In this document: positions 9,567 through 19,515 of the stretch, piece after piece
Layout of the letters: the number at the start of each line of letters is the position of its first letter
Position numbering within the stretch: position 1 is the first letter of the stretch
Source of the DNA: Purshia tridentata
Lineage: Eukaryota; Streptophyta; Magnoliopsida; Rosales; Rosaceae
Length of the DNA stretch: 46,512 nt
NCBI GenBank assembly: GCA_003254885.1
Contig: QANT01001167.1
Coordinates: forward strand, 1-46,512
Direction: 5' to 3'
Program-made: the position numbers and the translations under genes
Notes under the pieces: model-generated
What the model was told of the DNA's origin: nothing
Databases searched by the model: none
The model's input: the letters and a program-made list of their open reading frames with translations, nothing else

Positions 9567-11200
9567 AAAAGGATCTAACAAGCCTAAGGCGCATTGGGAC
9601 CTTCGATTGTGATCAAAGTTAAGATGTCTGGCACTTTAACTGCGGATAAAGTGAAGACATATTACAATTTACTTTTAAAGGGATCAATGAGGAAGTGCAG
9701 CATAGCATTCATATATTAGTATTATTATTATAGTATATATTATTGGTGACGTGTTGTAATTTTTTACTAATCTTCAATTTTAATTAATTCTGCATATTGA
9801 GGTATTATGTACCTACTAAGCTATTCGTTAGAGCTCATCCTCTTATAGACTTTGTAGGTACTGTAGTGAGAGTTAGTGTAGAGCTGACGAAAAATAATCT
9901 TTATGGTTAAGTGTGAACTGAGTCAGAGGTTGATTTGATTTGAGTCGAGAGCTGTGTAAAGTACAGGAAAAGGAATAAGTTTATAAATTATGCTTGAATT
10001 CAATTGTAATACAATAATTGTATAAACTTTTTTTTTATTCTAATTTTTCACATCACATTCTAGTTAATAAGCTAATTCTATAATTAGAGTGTGATTCACT
10101 CCTTAATTTGAGATTTATTCTTAATCCCGAGTTAAGGCATGACAGGTTACACTTACTCTAACAAATTACTAATTTCACAATGTGTTATTGTAATAAGTTG
10201 TCCTAAGTAAATGAACTGAAAATCAATTAGAATATTTTGGTCAAAATGAACTGAAAGATGTTGTCCTAACAAATTCATGTCAAGTGTTAGAGTGTGATTT
10301 ACTCCTTAATTTGAAATTTATTCTTCACTCATGTTGGGGCGTAATAGGTTGCATTTACTTTAACAAATTTTTAATTTCACAATGTGTTATTATAATAAGT
10401 TGTCCAAAGTAAATGAACTAAAAGTCAATTAGAATATTTTGGAAAAAAAAAATGAACTGAAATATGTTGTCCTAACAAATTCATGTCAAGTGTCTTAAGT
10501 AAAGTTTCACAAGCTGATCCAATTTTTCCTCCTCTATTACACTAATACCTTGCTCTTTTTCTTTCTACTAACATCTAAAAATATTATCCACATGTTTTTA
10601 ATTTAAAAAAGGTGTAATATTATCATAATATTAATAATAGGTTAATTATAATTATATACTTGAACTATACATCACCTTTCAACTTTATACTTCAAGTTTA
10701 CAAAGTTGCACTACAGTGCCTCAACTAGGAAATCTTGCCAATTAAATACATCCGTTAGTCAAACCATTAACTGCTAATATAAATATGAATAAATTACAAT
10801 TAAGTACCTTAACTTTATATAGTTTTTCAGTCAATACCTCTACTTTTCTTTTATTTTTAGATTTTTTCTATTTTTCTATTTTTAAAAATTTTGAAAATTA
10901 ATTGAAAATAGCTCCAGACTCAAAAAATACACGGAAAATTTCTACAAACTTGTCTAGACTATTACTAATTTAATATAGGGGCAAATTACCAATTTTCATA
11001 TGTGAGTTTTGAAAAAATTTGAGAAGTCCAAATTTATTTCTAAGAAACTAAAACAAATTTCCATCTATAAAATAAATTGTAGAATTTCCATAAAGTTTCT
11101 AAAGAATTCTCAAAAATATTTTAGAAATTACCAGAAACCTGTTTTAGAGAACTCTTGGGACTTTACAAAAATTTCAGAATTTTTTAGAATTTATTTTATT
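9567..11200. other. AT-rich repeat-derived intergenic DNA
   Basis: No convincing gene. It includes a sequence ending ...GAGTTAAGGCATGACA (about 10130-10143) that resembles a degraded LTR 3' end, the 203-bp tandem duplication at 10085-10493, and from about 10640 a stretch of common plant repeat-like sequence (TGAACTATACATCACC..., CTTTATATAGTTTTTCAGTC...). The open frame starting at 11009 is low-complexity until it runs into the gypsy sequence. Confidence 0.5.
10085..10493. repeat. 203-bp tandem duplication
   Basis: TAGAGTGTGATT(C/T)ACTCC starts at 10085 and again at 10288. Both units run through AATTTCACAATGTGTTATT and end TTCATGTCAAGTGT (at 10287 and 10493). Divergence is moderate, so the duplication is not very recent. 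Confidence 0.9.
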
Positions 11201-11204
11201 AAAG

Positions 11205-12278
11205 GATATTTATTTTCCTCTAAGACCGAGAGGTCTGAAGCTGGTATTTCCGGACCCAATGGCTTCACTTTTGACAATGGCTTGCTATATACAAACAGCG
11301 TATCTTTGTGCCTAACTCTTCTACTTGGCGCTATAAAGTCATCCACGAATTTCATTCAACTCCTTCTGCAGGTCATGCTGGTTACTTACACACCTATAAG
11401 CATCTTTCCAACAGTTTCTTATGGCTAGGAATCCGTCACGATGTTAAAACCTTTGTTTCTTCTTATGATCAGTGCCAGAGGAAGAATTATGAGGCCATTG
11501 CTCCATCGAGCCTTCTCCAACCTTTAGTTATTCCCTCTCAAGTCTAGGAAGATATAGCCATGGATTTCATTGACGAGCTGCCGTCTTCTAAGGACCAAAA
11601 CTCTATTTTAGTTGTGGTGGATAAACTGACCAAATATGGTCATTTTATTTCTGTGACTCATCCTTACATAGCCACCACCATTGCAGCGATCTTTGTCAAT
11701 GAAATCTACAAACTTCATGGCCTTCCCAAATCTATCGTGAGCGATCGTGACCCAATCTTTCTCAGTCACTTTTGGCAAGCCGTTTTCAAGGAGAAGGGTA
11801 CCAAACTACGTTATAGCTATGCATATCACCCTTAAACGGATGGTTAATTCGAAGTCCCTAACCACACCTTGGAACATTACTTAAGGTGTTTTTTAGGTGA
11901 CAAACCATCCTCGTGGTCCAATGGTTGCCTTGGGCTGAACATTGGTACAACACCAGCTTCCAAAGCACCATTCAAATGACCCCATTTCAAGCATTGTATG
12001 GCCACATGCCACTATCAATCCGCACTTACTTGCCTGGGTCCACCACCATCCATCTTGTTGATTCTCAACTAAGGACCGTGATGCATTACTACAGCCCCAA
12101 AAATCCAACTTGGAGCTCCCTCAAAGTAGAATGAAGGTCTATGCCAACAAACATCGAATAGAGAAGGAGTTCAAGGTTGGCGACTATGTTTTTCTTCGAT
12201 TACAACCTTACCGGCAACACTCTATCTCTTTCCGCCAAGTGCATAAGTTGTCTCCCTGCTACTACGGTCCTTTTAAGG
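11205..12278 (+). pseudogene. Ty3/gypsy chromovirus integrase region, left part (decayed)
   Basis: From about 11245 the frames read GPNGFTFDNGLLY, the typical segment before integrase. The zinc-binding domain follows (HEFHSTPSAGHAGYLHTYKH, then SSYDQCQRK; the first Cys of the HHCC set is Tyr here). The integrase core has DFIDELPSSKDQ, VVVDKLTKYGHFI, GLPKSIVSDRDPIF and a later TDG...FEVPNHTLEHYLRCF. After a frameshift near 11890 it continues with WAEHWYNTSFQSTIQMTPFQ and ALYGH, and finally VGDYVFLRLQPYRQ and KLSPCYYGPFK at 12278. There are at least three stops (11545-11547 TAG, about 11834 TAA, about 11845 TAA) and several frameshifts. The rest of the gene resumes at 16184, beyond an LTR insertion. 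Reverse transcriptase and gag are not seen. Confidence 0.88.
12274..12278. repeat. Left target-site duplication of LTR copy 3
   Basis: TAAGG precedes the LTR start TGTAACGG. TAAGA follows the LTR end at 16184-16188. One mismatch in five; the right copy keeps the gypsy reading frame, so the left copy has probably mutated. Confidence 0.7.
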
Positions 12279-12388
12279 TGTAACGGCCCGTACTTTCCTA
12301 AGTAATTTCTAATAGGGCCCACAGTTGACTTTTGCTTCGAGTGGGATTTTAATTTTGACTTAGGGTCCGTTAGGAAGGTCTTGAGCTT

Positions 12389-12600
12389 ACGAGTTCATCG
12401 ACATGCGGCATGTCCCGTTTAGAGCTACGGTTAGAAAGTTAGGAACTTGATAAGAGACCGAAAGGTTGACTTTTTAAATTGCTCGGATTTTAATTTGACT
12501 TTGATATGTTTGCGTAGAGCTCGACTCCACGAGTTCATAGACATGTAGCATGCGTCGTTTGGAGCTACGATTTGAGAAATACAGAGGTTTAAAGTGAGGG
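12389..12600. repeat. Two 140-bp U3 repeat units in LTR copy 3
   Basis: ACGAGTTCATCGACATG at 12389 and ACGAGTTCATAGACATG at 12529 anchor two diverged tandem units. Each runs on through GGCATGTCCCGTTT or AGCATGCGTCGTTT, then GAGCTACG, and is preceded by GGTCTTGAGC or AGCTCGAC. The same two units occur in copies 1 and 4, but only one in copy 2. Confidence 0.75.
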
Positions 12601-12630
12601 GCAAACTTGTAATTATGAGGAAGTGAGTCT

Positions 12631-12656
12631 AAATTTCCAGAAAATTCTGGAAATTT
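12631..12656. promoter_or_regulatory. Heat-shock-element palindrome in LTR copy 3
   Basis: The arms AAATTTCCAGAA and TTCTGGAAATTT flank AA. The core TTCcaGAAaaTTCtgGAA at 12635-12652 is a perfect four-unit heat-shock element, 356 bp from the LTR start and just upstream of a pyrimidine-rich leader where transcription could begin. The function is inferred. Confidence 0.6.
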
Positions 12657-13701
12657 CCCCTCCCCCTTATTTCTTCCCCACGCGCAGAACACCACCCCCT
12701 AGCTCGACATCTCCTTCTTCCTCTCTCCCCTGCGCGACACCCCAGCCTTTCTCGGCCGACCCAGACCCACCAGCGACATCCCCAGCCACCGACCAGTGAC
12801 TCCAACCCCTCCTCCTGCCGCCCCCAGCCCTCTCTCTTCTCTCCCCCGAGCTCTTTTTCTCCTCCCTGCGTGTGAGTGTGCTGCTGCCACTGAGCTCGAC
12901 CCAACTCTGACGACATCAAACAACGGGACTGGCTGAGAATCACTCTCCAGTCGCCGGCTGTCCTCCCCCGAGCTCACCCACTCCAGCCAGCCTCCCTCCA
13001 GCATGAAATGATGCCGAAAAACACTCATCTCGTCGCCCCTGTTGCTCGCGGATTCCAGCTAACTCCAGCCTCCAATTATCTCAATTTCAGGTGGGTTTTT
13101 CTCCTCTCTTTGTGGGCTTCCTTTCCCCTATTTTTTGGTTGTCTAATTTGGAGAATTTGTGGAAGATTGAATTTTGGGAATTAGAGGCTATTTTCGGGTT
13201 TGGCTTGGGTTTTCAAAATTAATACAAATTGTGAGGTGTTTTGGATAATTTCCATCATTAGGAACCTCTAATTGAAGATTGGAAGGAGGAATTTGGAAAA
13301 TATTGAGGGAATTGGAAGTTTGGTGGTTGAGGCTTATGCCCATTTCAGGATTTTAGAAATCTAAGGTGTTCTTGGTGATTCAACTGTAATTTGGAATGAT
13401 TTTCACTCTTAGGAACGATTTATTGAGGTTTAGAATATTTAGTTTGAAGAAATTTGGAGAAATGGTGATTTTGGGGTGAAATTGGACACTTATTGGTTGT
13501 CGAAACGACACCCGGACGACCCTCGGTCGGGTTATGTAGTAATGGAGGTTATTTGGAAAAATTACCGGATAAAAATGAGCTAGTGGCGTTGGATTTTGAT
13601 TTGAGAAAGAAATTAAATTGGGTTATAGTTGAATTTAGAATTGTGGAGCGAAAAGCTTAGAACTCAGACACTCTAGTTTTTCAGTTATTATTTGGAATAG
13701 T

Positions 13702-14816
13702 TGACAGGACCGACCTCGAAACCTTCCCTTTCATTCCGAGGTCACCCTGTGGGGTCCCACGTCCCTCGGACATAGGGCCCACTACCCTAAATCTTCAAAC
13801 CTTTCTAAAAAGAAACTTGTATATGCAAATATTCTGCCGAAAATTCGGCAGCACTTCCCCTGAAAATGTCACTTTTCCAAATATTCAAACTTGTTAAAAC
13901 ACACTTCTAACTGTTCAGCTTCCCTACCACAATCACTTTAGGCCTCTGGCCTATCATATATCTTATATTTATTTACATATGTAGCTACAAACTTTAGACC
14001 CTATACTTGTACATGTTCCAGTCAAGATTTTCTACCCTCAACAACGGGAGCGAAGATCCACCTCGACGCGTAAACTTTTCTACGGGCCGCCGCTTCTACT
14101 ATTGAAGAGTCTACGCTCGCTCTCCGGATGGGTCGCCTCTGGTCTCGGGTGCGTCACCTAAATGGGCAAGAAAACCACCGGAAAACTGGCCGAAAAGTTG
14201 GAGGTTGCAGCGGCTGGGAGCTTCTCTCCGTGCAGCGGCGTGCGCAGGCGTTGGCGTCGTGGGTCGTGGCGGGCTGGCGACGGCGAGAGGAGGTTGGTCG
14301 GTGGCTGGGTGTTGGTCGGTGGCAGTTGGATGGGAGGGGAGAGGTATCACGCGCAGGGAAAGGGGAGGTGTGGTCTGCGGGCTGGGAGGGGGAGAAAGGG
14401 AGAAAAAAAGGGGAGGAGGACTGTTCCAGAAAATTCTGGAATGTTTTTAAACTAAGTCCCTTTATTTACAATTTTGCCACTCCCTTTCCACGTACATAAC
14501 TTACAAACCGTAACTCCGTTTGACGCATACTTCCTGTCTACGAACTCGTGGAGCCGAGCTCTACTTAACCATGTCAAAGTCCACTCCAAGGGCCCTATAA
14601 TTCAAAAAGTCAACTTTTGGGTCCTTTGCCACGTATACAATTTTCAAACCGTCCCTCCAAACGGGACATGCCGCATGTCTATAAACTCGTAAGCTCGAGA
14701 CCTTCCTAATGGACCCAAGGTCAAACCTCAAATCTCCTCCAAATCCAAAGTCAACTTTTGGCTCCAAAACCATGTTAAAATTAAAAATTTTACCTTACGG
14801 AGTACGGGTCGTTACA
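13702..14816 (-). mobile_element. LTR copy 4 (TGTAACG family), complete short solo LTR nested in copy 3
   Basis: On the plus strand it runs from TGACAGGACCGACC (13702) to GGTCGTTACA (14816), so it is reversed relative to copy 3. Perfect ATAGT duplications flank it (13697-13701 and 14817-14821). At 1,115 bp it lacks the AT-rich body and 27-bp repeats of the roughly 2.8-kb form but keeps both termini, the two U3 repeats, the heat-shock palindrome and the GC-rich leader. It is therefore an internally deleted LTR variant that still integrated with correct ends. Confidence 0.9.
14424..14441. promoter_or_regulatory. Heat-shock-element palindrome in LTR copy 4
   Basis: TTCcaGAAaaTTCtgGAA is a perfect four-unit heat-shock element, 375 bp from the LTR start. 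The core is identical to that of copy 3, although the neighbouring leader differs at many positions. Confidence 0.6.
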
Positions 14817-15364
14817 ATAGTATTCTAACGTCTTGTTGTTCTCATGTTAGGCGACACTCCCGTGTCCAGGGACGATCCATTCGGAGACCAAGGCTAGGCT
14901 ATCTCTGTGAGTGGACTTGTTTATAAACTTCTTGATTTAATTTATATTTATATTGTGAGTTTTATTTGAGCTTTGATTTAATTATTTATAAATATTATTT
15001 GGTTCGTTTATTTTGGCTTCCAGATTTCTTAAATAAGTGTTGATTTGAATTCTGGACATTGAGTTAGTTACTTTGGGTTTTATGCTTTGGCTAGACATAA
15101 AGAAATTCAAAAATGTTTTCATGCTTGAGTTTGAGAATATATTGGATTTCAATGGGCTTTTGTGCCAATGATTTATTAGTCGTGGTTTTTCAGAAATGTT
15201 AAGTATTTTATATCTTGGGAAAGAATTTTTGAAGTTTATGTTCAAACCACCCTATTCAGTATCTCTCCAGGTTATCAGATTGTATAGGTCTTTGGGACCC
15301 ATCACGGCACACATGTAGGCTTTGGGCCATGTACCGGGATGCATTGCCCTTTGGGGGTGACCCT

Positions 15365-15500
15365 GCGTGCACGTATGGTAGATTCATTGGCCTTGCATGT
15401 GTATGACAGACTTAGGCTCTGCACATGTACGGCAGGATTATTGGCCCTGCATATGTACAGCAGGTTATGGGCCCTGCGCATGTACAGCAGGATTGCTGGA
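15365..15500. repeat. Diverged 27-bp-type repeats in LTR copy 3, about 4 units
   Basis: GCCCTGC(A/G)(T/C)ATGTAC(A/G)GCAGG-type units are separated by short AT spacers, the reverse-complement counterpart of the array at 7788-7972 but fewer and more diverged. Confidence 0.75.
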
Positions 15501-16183
15501 TATTGGATTGGGTGAGAGGTTTCTTTTTCATATTAGTTTGCAAGATAATTCTTGGTTGATATAGATTCAGTGCTTATTATCGATTTATCAAAGTTTTCAG
15601 AATGGATTTCAGATGCAGATTTTTACTTAGAGTTTTTCAATGGATTTTATGAAAGTGATTTAAAACTGGGGGATTTTAAAGAGAGACGTGAGGTCTTTGT
15701 ATCAAATTATTTTGTAGTTGCCATAATAAATGGATTTTTATAATTTAAGTTCAAACAATTGTTATCTTCGTCCACTCACTGAGTCTTCTCACTAGTTTTT
15801 CCTTTACTGTTGTTTTAAATTTTTCCTCCCAGGTTGTAGCGATGGAACGGTCGGGCCAAAGATGTCGAGGCAATCTAGTTAGCTCGTGTATTTGTAGGCG
15901 CGTAGCTATTCTTGTAAATTTTATTTCCTTATTTAAACTTGTAGTACCGCTCTGATAATCTAGTTAAATACTTAACTGAATGGTTTTGAACCCTGGGTCG
16001 GAGACCCCTTTGGTTGTGGTAGAGGTGCTGAATTGAATAGAAGTGCTTTTGCAAGTCTTTTAAAAAAGGGTTAGTCCAATTTCAGGGGAGGTTCTGCCAA
16101 ATTTTCGGTAGGATTTTCCTTGATATTGGATTCCCGCAGGACCACTCCAAAGTTCAGGGTGGAATTCGGGGTCGGTCCTGTCA

Positions 16184-16510
16184 TAAGATCCTTGCTCGAC
16201 TGGCAAGGTTGCTTATAAACTGGAGCTTCCACTTACTTCTCGCATCCACCCCGTATTTCACGTCTCCCAGCTCAAGAAAAAATTGGCACGGCAATTTCAT
16301 TTTTTGCTATCCTTCCTGCATTTACTCCTAATAGTACTGTGGCTTGGGTTCCTGAAACAATTTTGGACAGAGGCGTTTTTAAATTGCATAACACACCAGT
16401 CACCAAGTGACTAATCCAATGGCAGGGACTTCCACCAGAAGATGCCACCTAGGAGCACACTAATGACATCTTAGCACGCTATCCTAACTTCCAGGCCCTT
16501 GTTTAGGCCC
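16184..16510 (+). pseudogene. Ty3/gypsy chromovirus integrase C-terminus and chromodomain, right part (decayed)
   Basis: This continues the sequence broken at 12278. [20 protein letters not shown] and QLKK complete the integrase C-terminal motif. From about 16350, [24 protein letters not shown] and ILARYPNF are the chromodomain typical of plant chromoviruses. Conserved Trp codons are replaced by TGA (about 16408) and TAG (about 16450), so it is inactive. Non-coding 3' sequence of the element probably follows to about 16700; its 3' LTR was not recognised. Confidence 0.88.
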
Positions 16511-17227
16511 GATCTTATGAGGCCAGGAATTGATGAAACCCCTCTTTTGTATTACATTGCTTCCTTCTTGCTACAGCCCTTTTCAATTAACCCATTAGAT
16601 AGGACTCTAGGTTGTTCTAAAATTACACAAGTTCCTGAGACACGTGTTCCTCTCAGATGATCTCTCAGCTTTACACTTTCCTTTAAATAGTTTGCTTTGT
16701 AATTCCCAAGGCAGATATGAAATGAAAATGTCTTTGCTTTCCTAAAATTACTTTTCCTTACTGCAACTATTTCCTTTATTGTCTGGGACTCATCAGAAAA
16801 GGCCAGCCTGGTGGCCAGATTTGGTAGTGGTAGCCACTTTATGAGGGAGGAAGTAAAAAAGAAAAAAGAAAAAAGAAAGAAAAGACTAAAGAGAGGTAAG
16901 TCACAGGTTTGGAAGAGAGGAAAGAAAAAGGGAAGGAAAAGAAAAAAAGGAAGGAAAGAAAAAAAAAATTTAAGCTTGATTGGGGTTTGAGGCATTTAGG
17001 CAATTGGAAGGGAAAAAAAAAAAAAAAAAAGGTGTGGGATTTCGTTTGAGGTTTTATTTAGTCCTTTAACTTTGGGGTTTCGTTTAGTCTTTGATTTTGA
17101 GGTTTCGTTTTTTTTTTTTTTTACACCATAAACCTTAATACATTCTATACAAAAAAATAACTAAAAGTACCCTAAAATGCTTAAATTTCTAATATCTTAT
17201 ACCTTATTCTAAAAATATAGAGTATAA
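16511..17227. other. Purine-tract-rich non-coding DNA downstream of gypsy remnant
   Basis: Holds long GAAA/GGAA tracts (16850-17030), A and T homopolymers (about 17010-17030 and 17107-17123) and no credible gene. The 147-codon minus-strand frame is a product of the tract. It may include the 3' untranslated part of the gypsy element. Confidence 0.5.
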
Positions 17228-17655
17228 GTGGGGTGTATTGTATATGGATTTTAAAAGACTTTTATGGAGTTTAAAAGTCATATGGTATTCAATTAAGACT
17301 TTTAAAGACTTTTAAAAAGTCGATAAAAATCTATATGTATTCAATTAAGAATGTTAAGGAGTCTATAAAAGTCATATGGTACTCAATTAAGACTTTTAAT
17401 GACTATTAAAAAGTCCATAAAAATCTATGTGTATTCAAAAAATCATAGACTTTTATAGACTTCATTTAATGATGGATTTCTAAAGACTTTGGAAGACTTT
17501 TATGTGTATTTCAAAGTCATTATAAAACCAACCTATTCTCTGCAGATTTATAAGGATTTCTATAGACTCTGTAAAACTCTGTAGAACTCTATAAAAATCT
17601 ATAAATTCTGCAAAAGTCTGCAACTTGAAAAAAGTCTATATACACTACACCCCCC
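17228..17655. mobile_element. PIF/Harbinger-like MITE, 428 bp
   Basis: The inverted ends GTGGGGTGTATTGTATATGG and (reverse complement of right end) GGGGGGTGTAGTGTATATAG are flanked by TAA on both sides (17225-17227 and 17656-17658). The interior is filled with repeated GACTTTTA/TAAAAGTC motifs. There is no coding capacity. Superfamily is inferred from the 3-bp TAA duplication. Confidence 0.7.
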
Positions 17656-17839
17656 TAAAACTGAGGAAAAATTTCGTAAGGAGATGTACGTACGTTTAAA
17701 GGTTTTTAAATTTTTTTGTGATCCTTTTGTAATTTAATTAATAGTTTGTAGAATTTTAAACGAAGTTATATTAGTCTTAATTTTTAAAAGCTTATGTGTA
17801 AATATATTATTAGATATATTAAATGATTAATTATAATAA

Positions 17840-18204
17840 GGGTGTACTCAATCTGGATTTTAATGGATTTTAATAGATTTAAGAGGAATTATAAATTCCT
17901 ACAGATTTCATGGATTCTATGGAGTTTTATGGAATTCCATAGAATCCATTAAAATCCAAAGGGAATAAGTTGGAATTCATGTTGCCTTTGTTTTATGTTT
18001 AAAATCCATCAAAATCTACCACTTAAATGAAATCCTTTAAAATCCGTGAGAGATTGAATACACCTAGATTTCAATAGAATTCTTAAAATTCTGAGTTGAA
18101 TACACCTAGATTTCTATGGAATCTTTAAAATTCTAAATTGAATACACCTAGATTTCTATGAATTTTTAAATTACTTTAAAATCCATTAGTGAGTACACCC
18201 CCCT
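17840..18204. mobile_element. Second MITE of similar type, about 365 bp
   Basis: The ends GGGTGTACTCAATCTGGATT and (right, reversed) GGGGGGTGTACTCACTAATG are followed by repeated GGATTTTAATGGATTTTA-type motifs on both strands. TAA occurs at each side (17837-17839 and 18205-18207). It shares the GGGTGTA terminus with the MITE at 17228 but has a different interior. Confidence 0.65.
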
Positions 18205-19371
18205 TAATTAACATGCAAATTCAATGTCATTAGGGCACCATAACATACCCCAATTATTTTATACACAGCGTGGTGTGTTCATTGCATTATTATTTGGCTT
18301 TTCCTCCATTTCCTTAGTTTCCTTTTAATTAAGAACAATATTTCTCTCCGTCCTTATTCTCACAATGCATATCCATTCAATTTATAAATTACTAGTCTCT
18401 TGTCACGCGCGTTGCGTGTAGCAATTGACCTTTTTAAAAATTTAATTAAAATTTTTAATAATTTATTTGTCTTAAAATAATAATAGTGAGAAAGTGGGTT
18501 GTTAAAAATAAGAGTGCACTTTTTTATTTTTCAATTCTAATTATTCTATTTTACCTTTTTATTATTTGTTAATAAATAATATTATTAGTACTTATTTTGT
18601 AAATAGAAGTGTTTTAAAAATCACAAATTTAACTATTTTACTCTCCTTCTGACTTTAAATATATGAATTTATTTAAAATGAAAAGACCAAAAAGACATCC
18701 TCTTGTGAGAAGCTACAACCACATTATCACTCTATCCTTTTTCCTTTGTCCTTTCTATACTACATTCAATTGTTTTGTAATAATAGCTATTAAAATTGAT
18801 TAATTTAAAGAGAATGAAAGCATTTACATAATATTGAGAATTTCAAATGTCACAATAAAGTAAGAACTTATATATAATAAATAATTTAAATTTTCAGTTT
18901 GACATATAAATATCTAATGTTGTCAAGCTAAATTCATTTGCCTTTGAATTATCTTAAAGAATATATATTTTGACACAAAAAAAGATATTATTAAATTGTT
19001 TATTATATCATTAGGATTACCAAGAGATTAAACATTAATTTATATTATTTTAAAATAAATTTAATGAGTCTAAACTAAACACAACAAGAGAATCACGACG
19101 AGCCAAAACACGACAAACCAAGTCGGCCCCCATCAAAAGTGTCATGGGCTCCACCACTTCCCACCTTTTTAGCTAATTTTTAGTTAACAAAAATTGTTCT
19201 AATAATAATCCCTTCCCTGCTATAACACTGCTTGTACCTTCTGCAGCCACCGACTTGTACCTTCTGTTTCCCAATAAAAATAGTATTTTAACTATTTATC
19301 CCACAAAATTAAAAACCAATAAATCATAAACAAATAGGAAAAAGGGGCCCACGTCTCACGTCTCTCTCTCG
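18205..19371. other. AT-rich upstream region of CAF1
   Basis: No gene. It contains TCTCTTGTCACGCGCGTTGCGTG near 18396, which resembles a common plant repeat terminus (possibly Helitron-like, unproven), then AT-rich sequence. The proximal part (about 19100-19370), with CT-rich tracts, is the likely CAF1 promoter. Confidence 0.5.
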
Positions 19372-19378
19372 TATAAAA
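19372..19378 (+). promoter_or_regulatory. TATA box of CAF1
   Basis: TATAAAA directly follows a TCTCTCTCTC pyrimidine patch and lies 138 bp before the CAF1 start codon, giving a leader of roughly 110 nt. This is a typical plant core promoter layout. Confidence 0.65.
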
Positions 19379-19515
19379 CTGTCCCCCTTTTTCCATGTTC
19401 GTCTTTCAAATTCATCCATCAAACCCTAACCAAATTTCTTCGTCTTCTTCAAATTTGCTTTAATCCTAATCGCAACGTGTTCCAGATCCGATTCAGATCT
19501 GGAAGATCTTAAGCC

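Larger units (their letters stand above)
12279..16183 (+). mobile_element. LTR copy 3 (TGTAACG family), solo LTR about 2.8 kb, itself interrupted
   Basis: Starts TGTAACGGCCCGTAC at 12279 and ends GGTCGGTCCTGTCA at 16183, flanked by near-perfect 5-bp duplications (TAAGG/TAAGA). Removing the nested copy (13702-14816) and its duplicated 5 bp leaves about 2,785 bp. No internal direct repeats or pol genes are present, which fits a solo LTR left by recombination. Blocks in order are two 140-bp U3 repeats (12389 and 12529 anchors), the heat-shock palindrome (12631-12656), a pyrimidine-rich GC-rich leader (12660-13090), an AT-rich body, 27-bp-type repeats (about 15370-15500), and a 3' block with GTCCACTCACTGAGTC and GGGTCGGAGACCCC. 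It sits inside the gypsy integrase sequence. Confidence 0.85.

Noticed and set aside
13702..16183. Inverted TGACAGGACC / GGTCCTGTCA ends read as a DNA transposon
   Set aside because: They are the same LTR end in two opposite nested copies; each copy has its own 5-bp duplication and TG...CA ends.
16552..16995. 147-codon minus-strand frame rich in Phe and Leu
   Set aside because: Produced by GAAA/GGAA tracts on the plus strand; not a signal-peptide or membrane protein gene.
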